Assembly (NCBI GenBank): GCA_003993805.1 | Contig: RSEF01000012.1 | Coordinates: 595,510-659,509 of the forward strand | Direction: 5' to 3' | Length of the DNA stretch: 64,000 nt | DNA from: Himantopus leucocephalus | Taxonomy: Eukaryota > Chordata > Aves > Charadriiformes > Recurvirostridae | Shown here: one piece after another, positions 40,523 through 52,600 of the stretch | Position numbering within the stretch: position 1 is the first letter of the stretch | How the letters are laid out: each line of letters starts with the position of its first letter | The notes under the pieces: generated by a model | What the model was told of the DNA's origin: nothing | Databases searched by the model: none | Seen by the model: the letters and a program-made list of their open reading frames with translations, nothing else | Program-made: the position numbers and the translations under genes

Positions 40523-40679
40523 AATCCCTTCTTGAATGTCCTGGCGGCCAGTAGAATCGAAGGCAGGAGGCAACTCATGACCACCAAACCGTGACAGCCT
40601 CGGATTCCCCTGCTTCTGGCTGCTCAAAATAACCACTGGGCTACTGTGGAGATGAATGGAGAACAGCAGTATGATGCAG
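40523..40679 (+). CDS. SFMBT1: SFMBT1 exon with start codon (5' UTR 40523-40651, coding 40652-40679)
   Basis: A pyrimidine tract ending TTTTTTTCAG precedes 40523 and a donor GTAATA begins at 40680. The coding part reads MNGEQQYDA plus one base (phase 1 exit), matching the known SFMBT1 N-terminus. The start codon has G at -3 and A at +4. An in-frame TGA at 40592-40594, 60 nt upstream, excludes an N-terminal extension through this exon. A second acceptor-like CAG ending at 40511 would lengthen the 5' UTR by 11 nt without affecting the protein. The exon must be joined to one or more upstream non-coding exons that I could not identify with confidence. Confidence 0.88.
40536..40594 (+). promoter_or_regulatory. 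Two overlapping upstream ORFs in the SFMBT1 5' UTR
   Basis: The first uORF starts at ATG 40536 and encodes 14 residues, ending with TGA at 40578-40580. The second starts at ATG 40577 and encodes five residues, ending with TGA at 40592-40594. They overlap in the tetranucleotide ATGA (40577-40580), a stop/restart arrangement. Both ATGs have a pyrimidine at -3 (T and C), so both contexts are weak, and many ribosomes would be expected to scan past. The second uORF is in the same frame as the main protein and stops 57 nt before its ATG. Translational dampening of SFMBT1 is an inference; the ORFs themselves are seen directly. Confidence 0.55.
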
Positions 40680-43600
40680 GTAATAGTCTGGCTGAACTCC
40701 CTGGCTAACAATTCTCAAAAAACTTGGCAAGTGAGATGGAACGAAGATGAGCACAGTGAATGTTTCATAGTGCATGTGTCGTCTGATGCTGTGTACTGTA
40801 TACAGGGAGAAACTCAAATGTCAATGACTGGGTTAGAGTCTGGCTATGGGGCTTATGTTTGTTATTGCTGTATTTCAAAAGCAAGGTGTATCATTGGCTT
40901 AAAAGAGAACAAAATCTCACCCACCTTAGTAATTGTGTTTTTAAGAACTTGTGTCTTTCCTCTTTGTGGTATCGCTATCCGATGGGTTTACGAAAAGCTC
41001 AGTGGCTTTAACACTGCTATTTTAAGGCATTTGTCTGTCAAACTGATTAATATTATCTTGTCCTTTCCTCATGTTCATCTCATTCTTAATATTTCGACAA
41101 CATTGTGCTGCTGGTTTAAAAAGTTGGATAACTGAAGCTGTTTGCTGCCATTGTAATCTGTCCTGTTTTTCTGATGTGCCCTGGTGAGCCTGCTTTGATG
41201 GGGTTGGCATATCAACTCCAAACTGCTGCAGAGTGGTGTTTTATGATAAATTAGTTTAGGTTTTGGTTCATCTTGAAACACCAGGCTGAGAAAGTGGTTG
41301 GTCTGGGATGGCTGAGGACAGTAACAGCTTCCTGAAACAGTTCTGGGATTGTAAGTTCTTAGCAGGTAGAGGCCATCCATTTTTCTGACTTGACTGCCAT
41401 GGTTTGTTCCTTTTACTTGGGGAGGTCCTATAGTGTTGGTACAGATAATATAATTTTAATATGTAATATGTAAATTTTAATTTGTAGTTTCCAGCGTAGA
41501 CAGTTGGATTAGGATTTTATTTGAGCATTACTTTCCTTTGGTACTTGTCCAACACGAAGCTCTTGTCACAGGACAATTCACTATTGGTAGTTTTTGTACC
41601 TTTACTTTGTGGAAGTCTAATTGCTGTCGGTGTTACCAAAGAAATGTTAAACATGATTTGAATCTACAGTGTTTTTAGCAGAATGCTATCATCTGCTTTA
41701 TGATGCTGAAATATGCTTTTTGATTATTAATTATAGCTAATCACTCAAGTTGTTGTTAACGTTATATCCTCAAATAAGCAAGAAAAAGCAGCATGCACAA
41801 GTATGCAGAATGTCTCCAGGCACATGTAAATACAGTTTCCTCTGCTACTAGAGACTGCTAACTTCTGTCACGTAGTGTGAGAAAGAGAAAAGGCATTGAG
41901 CAGCTGAGAAGAACAGTAAGAAGATGTGTACATGGTCAGCGATGGGGTGGTCAGAGTCTGATAGCACATCCCTCTATATTAAAACCTTTACTGAAATTTT
42001 TCCATCTTCCTCAAAAAGTATCAGAGGTCACACAGTCCTCTCTATGTCCTTTAGGAATAGCTAGGAAGGGTTTGATATTGTCTTGATATTACTCAACAGC
42101 TATTTTCCTGAGGATCCTTTTTGTGCCTGCTTTGAGTACAGGTGGCTGTGAAAAGCCAACAATAACTGAAGAGAGCCTTGCTTGCTGAGTTCAAAGGTAG
42201 TTTCCAGGAAATGCTACCCATGTAAGCATAAACACATTGATTTTGTTGTGCCCTCTGATATTGTTTCGTGATGTACTTTGAGTTAGACCAGTCCCAACCA
42301 CTACTGGAACATTCCCTTCATATTCTTTGACTGGTCTCATTTTTTCCATTTGATGATTTTTAGCAGTTTTTGGAGATTTCCCCTCTGCCTTTTTGGTTTT
42401 TATATAGTGGTGCTCTGCCTGCAAGAACCCAGACACTGGTCAGAGTTGGTGGTTGTGATGCTCTCCTGCACTATGAGGGGAAAAGACAACTTTCATTCTT
42501 GTCACAGTCTTTCTCAGCTGCTGAAATTCCAAACTGTCTTTATTTATTCATGGCCTTGCAGCTGGTGTAGATGGAAAAGATTAACTGATATTAAAATCAG
42601 ATTGAAATATATCTAAGTTTCAGGGTGAGAAACCTTTAGGTTAGCCGTAATTGAAGGTCTTGCAGACTTCAGTGTGATGTACTTAAATGTCCAATATGAC
42701 AGTCTTCAACTAAATCACATTAAAGATGCATGAAAATGATTTGCAGTGAGAATTTAACTCAAATCCAAAGATCAAAACAGTCTGGTGTAGACTGTTTCCA
42801 TTCCAGGTATTTTTAATGGCTACTGTCCTTAATATTTCACTACCTTCTTGTATCCAAATGGGTACAATTCAGTATTCTTTCCCTTCCTGTATGTATGAGG
42901 GAGCACCAGGACATAATTCATGGTAAAATTCAGGAAGGAAGAGTTAGCGTTCAGAATAAGGTTAGTAGAAATAGTGATAAATGGGAAACGATGTACCTAC
43001 CTAGGAAACTTCTAATATTCTTACAGACAATTTTCTCACCTCCAGAGTGGGTAAGGGTTCTCCACAGAACCTCTGTAGGACACTTCTCAGCTTTTATTCA
43101 GAAAATTTTCGTTAGCTTGATTTGAAAGCAAAAACTAGTTGTATGGCGAGGCCACAGAGATGCATCTGGTTTCTTTCCCTGCCTTTGACCAAAGTTGTGC
43201 TTTGCTACTGAGCTAATGCGTGGCTCAACCTGTCTGCTATAGAAAAATATGTCTCCGTGTAGTAAAAAGTTGAGTTCAGGTAGGACTTGTAGCAATTATA
43301 TTCAATTAAGGGTATCGGGAGAAAGAAGAAACATAAGTGTATGTACACCCAGGCATTACATTAATAAATTGTGCTTTAGGGTTAAATGGATTAAATATGG
43401 TTGTTGTCATCTGTCACATTAATTTGCAAGTTTTCTCACAGTAGAAGTGAATTTCTAGTATAAATATCTGAGATTTTATTGGGTAGTTTGAACTCAGACT
43501 CATCAGGACGTGTAATACAGACATATGGCCCCTCAGGAATGCAGCTCCATTAAACTGGTCCTCTGTGCGTCCCGGGATCTGGTAACCCACGAGGATGGTG

Positions 43601-46600
43601 CTGTGCAATAGGGTCTTGCAGAAAATGCCAGCAGACTAGATCAAAGGCTTGATTTAAACAGGGCCTGCTCTGCTGCAGCTATCCTGCCAATAAAACCAGA
43701 AAAGCGACTGGATTCTGACTCTCAAAGATTTGCAGCTAGTGCGAGCCTTACCAGAGAGATGGTCCTTCACCACGCTCTTGGAGTGTTTCTGCATTTAGAT
43801 ACTGAAAAACAGATACTTGATTTCTGAGATTTTTCATAGTTTGTGTAGTCCTATCGCATGCCACAATTAAAAAACTAATTTACCGCTCTCGCTACAAAAC
43901 CTCATACGTCATTTTTGCTTGGAGCTTTATTCAGTGAGCTTTTCATGTTCCACACTGACTCAGGAAGTGCTGCGCTAAATAGCTTGCAATGCTGTGGCAG
44001 GACCGGGTGTGAGAAGCAGCAGATAGATTTGTTGAATCCTATAGCTTAGCGCGGCCCTCGTCAGCCTCCTAAGGGAAGGAAAGCACCTGAATGCCCCGGC
44101 TCTGTGTGCTCACTGCAAGGCTGATCACCTAATCTCATTTACCTGTAAAACCTTCGTAAAGTGTAAATGCAAGCTGAGTTGAACTCTTATGAATGAACAG
44201 AACAGCAAGTTTTCTGGGTGCTTTTTTAAATAAGTTTTAAAAAAATCCTTCTGACTCAACGAAACTCCCTAAAATAAAGTAGGAATAGTATTAAATTTGC
44301 AGTGAGTGTTGCACAGGAATTTGAGATTTTTTTATTATTATTTTTATTTTTCCTATGAAAAATGAGTTGCAGGAGAGCTTCTGGGTGTGCTGGTGAGATT
44401 TGGGCACTGTACAGTATAAAGCAATCAGAGCCCTTCTTACTGCAGCGCAGACCTGAAAGGAAACCGCTCTTTTAGATACGAAAACATACAGGCTGCAGAG
44501 ACCATGGATTAGTGGAGTGACAAAGGACCTGTGGTAACTCTGATCCAGTTGGGAACTGGTTTTAACTGTAGTTAGAGGCAAAAGCGTAGCTGGAGCAGCA
44601 GGCAAACTGGCTTTCTCAGGAGCTCCTTGTAGCAATTAAGTGGCAACATAAGTTACTAATTGACCCTTTCAGTGTGTTAAGTGACCTGTGCCTCATTTAA
44701 GGAGCTTAACTGCCCCTTGGACAGTTATCTGATGATAACACGTTATTGAAGACTCAGTGCTGCAAGCAGCTTGGTAAAGAGCACGGCTGGAAAGCCTCAA
44801 GATCCGGGTAGTATTCCCAGGTCGAGCTACTTGGCTTTCAAACTTGTTAAAAAGCACAGAGCAATCACGTTGCTTTACATTTCCCTTCAAACAGGAATGC
44901 ATTAGACATCGCAAGCAGTGCTTTTTACATACAAAGTGCTTTTTGGAGTTGGATGAAAGTAGGGTTGTTGCTGCTGTTGATCAGCCAGATGCCGTGCTGT
45001 GGGAAAGGGTGAGCTGGCTTTCTCTAAGCAGGAGAAAAATTAGTCAAAAGTTCGCTCTTGGTTTCAACTGGCCATAGATGTCACGTTCAAGCTGACGATT
45101 CTTCCCGCTTTGGTTCTGCCCCTGTGAACTTGAGCATTTTTATGGTAGAGTGAAATGCTGTTTTAATGAGTTAAGAAATCTTATTCTGTCTTAACAACAC
45201 TTTGCAATGAAATTATATTTTTCTTAGAGTGACTGGCAGCCAAAGCTTTGATCAGCTCCACCCTAATCTAGAAACAGCTGTGCTTTGTGCCTCTTTACTC
45301 TGTGCCTCTCTTTACTCCCTCAAAATTTTTTTTAAAATAAAATTAATTACTTTTGTCCTTTTCCAGGTCTATTTCTTCAGTAAGTTAAAAATTGTCTTCT
45401 GAAAGTGATGGTGATATTCAAGCTCTGAATTTTTTGAGCTCTGAGGCTTAGGAAAGGCCGGTATAACCAACTGTGGTTGTTTAAAAATAGCGAAATGAAA
45501 TTGGGTTTGGGAGAGATAAGAGCTGCCTTTAAAACAGATACTGTCGTCAGCAAACAAAAGCTAACTGAATATGCATTTCTAGATTTGGGGAAATGATAAT
45601 TTCTAGAATTACAATGAAGAGTCGAAGATGAGCTTAGCAATCAGTTTGAAGAGGAAATGGACCTACATTACACTCAGGACTTGTAGGTTTTTTTAGACAA
45701 TTTAAAGTAGCTCAGCTTTCTGGGCAAATATTTGCCCCTCTCTTTTTGAGGACTAAGAACAGTTGTGGAGCGTACTTAGCATGTTGTCAGCATGTCCAGG
45801 GGTCTGATAAGGGCATGTAATAGTATTTCATTCTTCTTTTTTGACACGTGAAGTTTCCTACTCAAACTACTACTCCTTGAAAGAACTGTTACCACCTGTC
45901 CTAAGAAAGGCTGAGTGTGTAGGAAATGTTGGTGTCCTGTAACCTTCGCTGAGCTCTCCCCGTGCTTTGATACACAGAGATTTCTCTGTTTGCAAACGTA
46001 AACAAAGTATCGGGTTTCCTGGTACTGAGAGATGAAAATCTCTTGTGTTCATTCGTAAAGACAGCTATGGTGGAGATGGTAGAATCGGTCTAAAAGTGAA
46101 AATGAAAAGCTTTACTTTTATGTCACATCGCTGCTATCCCTTTCGCTGCTGAACCTGAAGTTGTAGTTTGTGTGCTGAGGTTCAAAATGCTGCTTACATG
46201 ATGTGGGACCCTCCCTAGCCATCCCGGCTCTGCCTGTGGGAAAAATGTAATGTGGCTGTATGCTGAACTAAATAGGGGACCTGAAATCCAACCTGTGTCG
46301 GTTGTGACGTCTTTTCAGCAGAGCAGGTTACACATTGGAGGAGACGAGAATAAGAGGGGAGCAGGGAAGTGAGGCGAGAACTGAAGGGGAGACGGGGGCT
46401 GGGGGACAGTCTTGACAATAAACATAGAAAATCTGACTAATTTTTAGTGTGGCGCACTACAGCTAATTGCTTCCCTAACAGTCTGAGTGAGTTTTGAACT
46501 GTGGCTTGAGTGGTTTCAGTGCATTTTTGCTTTAAATGCATTCAGAAATGAGGTTTTCTTGGTCTAAGAAGCTGTTACACCTTATGAGCTGGGGTTTTTT

Positions 46601-49600
46601 TAAGTGACTAATTTGGGTGTTCTTGATTTCAGTTGTGTCTCGAGCTGTTTTCCTTAGAGCTACCCCGAATCCTTCTCTGTGCTTTTGATGTTTTATAACA
46701 TCTAAATAAATGTCATCTAACTTAAAAAAGAGGGGAGTCATGTTTCAGATGTTTTAGTCTTTCTTTTCAAACCTCTTACTGTCGGTATTGCTGTTTCCTG
46801 GGTGGTTTTTAATTTAATACACTGACGGTCCAGGGTGCCCAGAGTTTTGAGTCTCTTATATTTGTTGATACGAATACAGAACTCTTCTGCCTGTGTTCCT
46901 CTCACAAATTGTAAACAGTTTGTGCTTATACAATATCCTCAGGATCTCACTATTTTTCAGACCAAATCCAACTTGAAGCGCCCTTCACATACAAAAAAAA
47001 AAGGCTAAGTAGTGTTGTCTGTGTGTTGAAATGCATAACTGAAGTTCAGTGTGGGCTTGTGTAGCCAATCATGTGGAATTGCAGTGGATTTTGCTGTAGT
47101 TCTTAGTAGCCTAAAACTTAAGCCAACAGGTTGCTAAATAGAAGGTGTTTGGCTTCTCTTCCAGATGCTGGTTCCAGTGTGGAAGAAATGGAATTCAATT
47201 GGGATGAGTATCTAGAAGACACAGGAGCAACTGCAGCCCCCCATGGATCTTTTAAACATGTGAGTAAGGGAGTGTGTGTTTTCTTATCATCTCCTGCATT
47301 GGTTTTTTGATACACTGAATGTTTAGGGTTCCTTTGAATGAGTTCATTCTCTCAAATCTGGAAGGCTAACTGGAATCATGTTTCTTAGAGTAATGAGAAA
47401 TGAGGAATTTCACCTTTTTATTATTGTTGCTTGTCCTCCTCTCTGTACATAGCACAGGGTAATCCCATCCCCAAGTGCTGAAAGTTGCGCAGCTCCTAGT
47501 CTTTTCTGCACCAGAAGATAAGCTTGATTTTTCTCATGAAGCCCAAACTGGCCAGTCTCTGTCTTCTTTTGGTGATTGCTATGGGACAACTGCTATGGAG
47601 GAGCTAGCTTTAGAAAGTTGCTGGCGTAGTTCTTGAACAGCAGAATTCAAATGCGCTCTCAAGGAATGTTTTAATGGTGGCTCTCAAGGAGGCCAAGGAG
47701 AAAATAATAGCTCTGCCAAACACTTGACTGTAGTAGTTAGAAAACTGATTAGGATAATTGTTGAGCACAGGTTTAATGGATAGGAAGAAGTCTTGATAAG
47801 CTCTTGTCTTTGCCCTTGGATATCTTTAATCAAATGTTTGTTGGTAAAATCAGGGAGTGCACTGTCCCATTGGGTGAGATCTGAATGTGAAGTCTGGCTT
47901 CTTGTACTGGGTCATCAGTGAAGGTGAGCTCTATGGAGCTGGCTTCCAAACCTCTTGGGTCGCTTCCAACAGTTGAAACACCTGCCAGGCTGCCAGCCTG
48001 TTTCCTTGTCCAACTCTTTATTAAAGTTACTATTTAATAGTCTTTCAAAGACCAGCTGTGGGGCTTTTACGATGACAGTGAGGGTAGTGACTTGTGTGCA
48101 ACATTGCTTGGAAAGCATTCCGTGATGCTCAGGCTTTCAGGTCGAGTGTCACCACTTCCAGTACAGGAGACTTAAATCAGCAAGAAAACAAACTGAGGTC
48201 TGTTCACAGAAGGATCACAAAGCATTTTGAGACCAAAGATAACCTGCAGAAGTGCAAAACGTTAAAGAATCTATTAAAATATGGCAGTTGTGTTAGTAGT
48301 GAAGATGCACAGTAAATGTAGGCTTCGCAGAGACTCTTCCATACACTGCGATGTAATTGTAAGATTTTGTTAAAAATAAATATTCAGGTATCTCATTTCT
48401 GAAGGGGAGAGGCCTATGCTTACTTTGTTTTTCCTTAGTGTACTAAGGCTGTAGCAAGAGCAAGCTTACTCAGAGTGGTGGTGTCCATACAGCCCACGTT
48501 GAGGGAGCAGTATGGAATCAGCAATGGTATTTTGCAGTAGTGCGAGGAGTGGTCTGTCTGCTCCTCTGGTGTGGCCTACCTTACAGGATCTCTGTTAAAG
48601 AAACTTGCTAGGATAGCTCAGGCATTACACAAACTAATCGTAATGCCAGCTTTACAGTGGTGGCCAACTGAGTGAATATTGCAGCTATATTTTGGTAATC
48701 GGCAGGAGACACGCTTTGAATGACATCGTTACCCCTGTGCTGCGCTCTTTCCCAACTCAGCTGTGTCAAACAAGAGGTCTGATTGCTGTAGCCATTGTCA
48801 GTAAAAATACAATTAGGTTTAAAAAAAAAAATAATCCACATTTTTATTGTCATTTTTCCTTACGTGTGTAAAACATGGTGCAGTTTTTGCTGGTGCAAGT
48901 AACATTGTTGTGGAGAGTGTGTTGGTGAGCTGGTGCGGGCAGAGCCCAGCCATGTCACCCTGTGGCTGTAGTGCGTTCCCTCTCGTGGGCAGCGGGATGG
49001 AGGAGCTGCGCCTGGGGAGCGTGGCTGGCCACACTCCGCCCCCTGGCACGCCATAGGGAGCTGGCCCCGGGGACTCGGGGTCATGAATGGGCCTGATAGT
49101 AGATGTCTGTATCTTCAGAAGGAGAACCGTCAGGCCTTTGCTAGCAGAGTTCCCCTGGAATTTGTCTGGAGGCCAATTTTGATGTTCTCTGTAATAAGCT
49201 TGGCATAAAATTTTGGAAAGTTAATGTGACACCGAATTGACAAGCAGAGAGAGGACGTATTTACAGCAGCGTCACATCACCTAGATCTTGCTGTTAATAG
49301 AAATTCAACAGTGCAAGGTCACATGCTCAGGATTTCTGCTGTCCGTTAGAAGGCAATGGTTTGGAAAAGGCAGAGGAGGACAACTTCAGTGCCTACCAGT
49401 GGGTAGGGACAGCCTGTTTGTGGTGAAGCCCTAAAAAAATGGTGTGATTCAAGGATACATCAGGTGAGAGACTTTCTGCGGAGAGCATACAGCCACTGAT
49501 GTCTCTGTGCTTGCAACTGGTGGTCCCTCCAGCTGGAATCTGTGTGGTGCTTAGTTGCTTGACTTGAAGAATGACATATTTTTATAATCTACCATCAGGA

Positions 49601-52600
49601 GGGCTAAGTGGGAACTACTTTTGTACTCTCAAAAAAACAGAGTGGAAAAAACTAAGGTGAAGAATAATATTGGCACAAGAGCAAATGGGCATGTATAAAT
49701 AAATTAATTAGTATAAGTAAATTTTAGATGGAAGCTGAAGGTTTTTGTTTGGTTCTTTCTAAATATTGGAGTAGTGAGACTGTGACCCGCCTCCCATTAT
49801 GAGTGGTGGGTGAGAAATACCTAACCCATGTTGTAGGAGGGTACATGATCAGGTTAAGAAAATGTAATCCATGATTGCACAGCCTGTGTTAGCAAAGAAC
49901 TAGACTTGCTGACGGGAGAGAGGAGTTTTTTATATTTGTATGCTTCTATTAATTCTGGAAGTTTTGTTCTTGCTATGAGCAAGAAACATTGGAAAATGTA
50001 AGCTACTTCCTCAAATCAAGTATGTTCTAATGTTTAATTTGTTTGCATTTTAAAAACTATACAATATTGAGATCAGAGTGACTGTTTTGCCTACAATCTA
50101 GCAGGAAAAGGAGCTTACCAAAAACCTGGAGTTGCACTGGATGTCAATGTTACCATCCCCCCCTAAGTCAACAGACACTTTCTCTAAAATTGTTGAATGC
50201 TCTTTTCTAGTTCCTTTCTGCAACTGATGTATATGTGTGTGTGTGTATATACACACACAAACACACATATATGTGTGTAAACATATATTAAATGTAAACA
50301 TATATGTTCAGCACCATCCGAACACATGTATTTGCTGTGTGTTCTTGCATGCCCCTAATGCTTTTTGTCTGTTCTTTATCACTGTCTCCTGAGCTGATTT
50401 GGATCTCTAGGTGTGACCTGCGACATGGCCCAAAGTCGGGGGACAGTGCTGGACGGGACGGAGGGGCTGGGGCTCGGAGCTGCCCAAGCAGTGCTGTCAC
50501 TAACCGCTCGGGGCCATCTCCGCTGGCCGTTTGTGCGGCAGGAACCTGCCGCACTCAGCCCCACTGCTCCCAAGAAAATACTCTTGGAGCTTCCACAGCA
50601 TCCCCTGCTAGCGGGTCTGCGCAGTGAGCCAGCCTACAGAAAAAGTTTTCTGCTCTAAACCACTTAGTAGTGTCGTCTTGCCCAGCTGCCAGGAGAGGGT
50701 GCTAACTTCTTGGTCTCTGCTGTATCCACCGGGGAACATAGTGTTAGAAAAATGCACCTGACTTCAGGGAAGGCTTCGTCAGTTGCTGTTGGTTTCGTTG
50801 AATGCAACTCTCTCCGCTGTGAGGCTTTGCTGAAAGTTCGGGTATAGAGAGCGGCACAGATTTCCCAATTCCTCAGACTTTGTGTCGAGCTCATGGCTTT
50901 TCTCTCAGGAATCAGAATATGAAGTCTTCAGTAATATCTCTTCAGCAAGATGACGATCTTTTTGAAGAGATAATCTCTGTAATATCACTTCAAAACGCCT
51001 GCAGGTATTGGGTCCTGCTATTTTTTTTTGTTTTTAAGAAGGGTTTTCTCTAAGCGAAGGATATTAACCTAAAGGATGTGAACAGTTAACAAAAGCATAT
51101 GCTTTTCTTTCTAATGTGGTTCTCTTAGTTTTATTTTTAGCAAACCAGTGTGTGCTGGCTGATGAGACTATAATAGCTATGGCAGTTATTGAACCGTCAG
51201 TGCAGAACTGGTAATAAATAACCCAGAAAACATCTACTGCATCTGCATCATACTGAAAGCCTTTCTTGCAGTTGATTCAAAGAGGAAATGGAACTTAGGA
51301 CCACTTAAGAAAGAAAACACCGGTTACATTCAGCTGAGAACAGGGGATCGACATGTTCGACTTCGAATTCAGACTGAGGCCATGGAATTAAGCGTAGCTC
51401 AGAAACATACTGTAGCGAGAGCAGAACAGAGTCCTTCTGCTCTTTCAGGAATGTTTGAGCTGAGGGNTGTTTGAAAGTTCAGGATACGAGAAACGTAATG
51501 TTTTGCCTTCTCTTTTTAAGTTCACATTTTGGTATCCATGTACTGTGCAGTCAGATCCCTCACCCGCACACAACGCACACACGTACACACAGAGCACACA
51601 CACTATTTGGTGCTTTCTTGTTGTCAAAGCCTGAGTTCACTGAAGAACACATACTGTTTATGTTCTTTGCACTTTATGTAACAAAGCTACATACAGAATT
51701 ATTTGGGTTCTTACATAGAGACATTAAAAATCCGTATTCTGCAATTTGTGAAGATTAGTGCATTCTTAAATGAGCATGGTGGAAGAGACAGTGGTATTGT
51801 TATCTAAAGCATGCGTATGTACTTGAAACAAGCTCTTTTTCCAAAGAGGTTGAAAGACATAGTTTAACACAGAAGGTCCAAGTTGTGTTGCTGAGTTTGA
51901 CCTTTAGTTTTGCCCAGCTTGTCAGCCCAGCGGTGAGTTGGAAAGCTTTTCAGTGATGCGTGAGGTACTGTCCAGGGCAGGACGATGAATTGCAAGATAT
52001 TGATTTAAGGTTGAAAAGATACTCTGAAATGCAAAGGAGATTTCATTAATGATGATTCTGTGTACGTTCCAATATCGGTCACATAATACGATGAAGTTGT
52101 TTCTCCGAAGAGACTGGATAGCATTTGGCTTGAGGGTTTATGCTAATGAGCATGTCTAAATGGTTCCCCCTGTTGTTCCATTAAGTTTCTGGGAGGTGCT
52201 CAAATGTGATGATCTTCTTCCTCTTCAGGTGGATACAAGTTTGCAGAATGGTTTTGCCCCTGGTATGAAGCTAGAAGTTGCTGTCAAGTCTGACCAAAAC
52301 ACCTACTGGGTGGCCACCATCATTACTACCTGTGGGCAGCTGCTCCTGTTGCGCTATGATGGTTACGGGGAAGACCGCAAGGCTGACTTTTGGTGTGATA
52401 TCATGACAGCTGATTTACATCCCATCGGCTGGTGTGAGCAGAACAAGAAGACTCTCAAAGTGCCTGAAGGTATTGGCTCTGTATGCAGAAGTGGGGAGTA
52501 CATACAAAAGTATACTTTTGTCCTTTGTAAGCCCTGGCAGGTAGTCTTCATAATTGCTGTTGTGCACAGGTGGGGTTGCTGTGATGACAAGTTGAGGTTG

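Larger units (their letters stand above)
47260..52228 (+). other. SFMBT1 intron inside MBT1 arm/core border (4969 nt)
   Basis: GT-AG intron in phase 0. It holds two CpG-rich patches, a GT/AC microsatellite at 50228-50300, a CA-rich tract at 51564-51603 and an N at 51467; these are listed or discussed separately. Confidence 0.75.

Noticed and set aside
49967..49985. Hairpin TTCTTGCT-ATG-AGCAAGAA
   Set aside because: Within chance expectation for short stems and in an intron with no other RNA-gene signs.
51190..51476. Stop-free plus frame of about 94 codons ending near the N at 51467, with a K/R-rich part
   Set aside because: No early ATG, no matching family, and it is not needed by the SFMBT1 reading frame, which is complete across this intron. 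The 7-nt TGTTTGA on both sides of the N is short enough to be chance.
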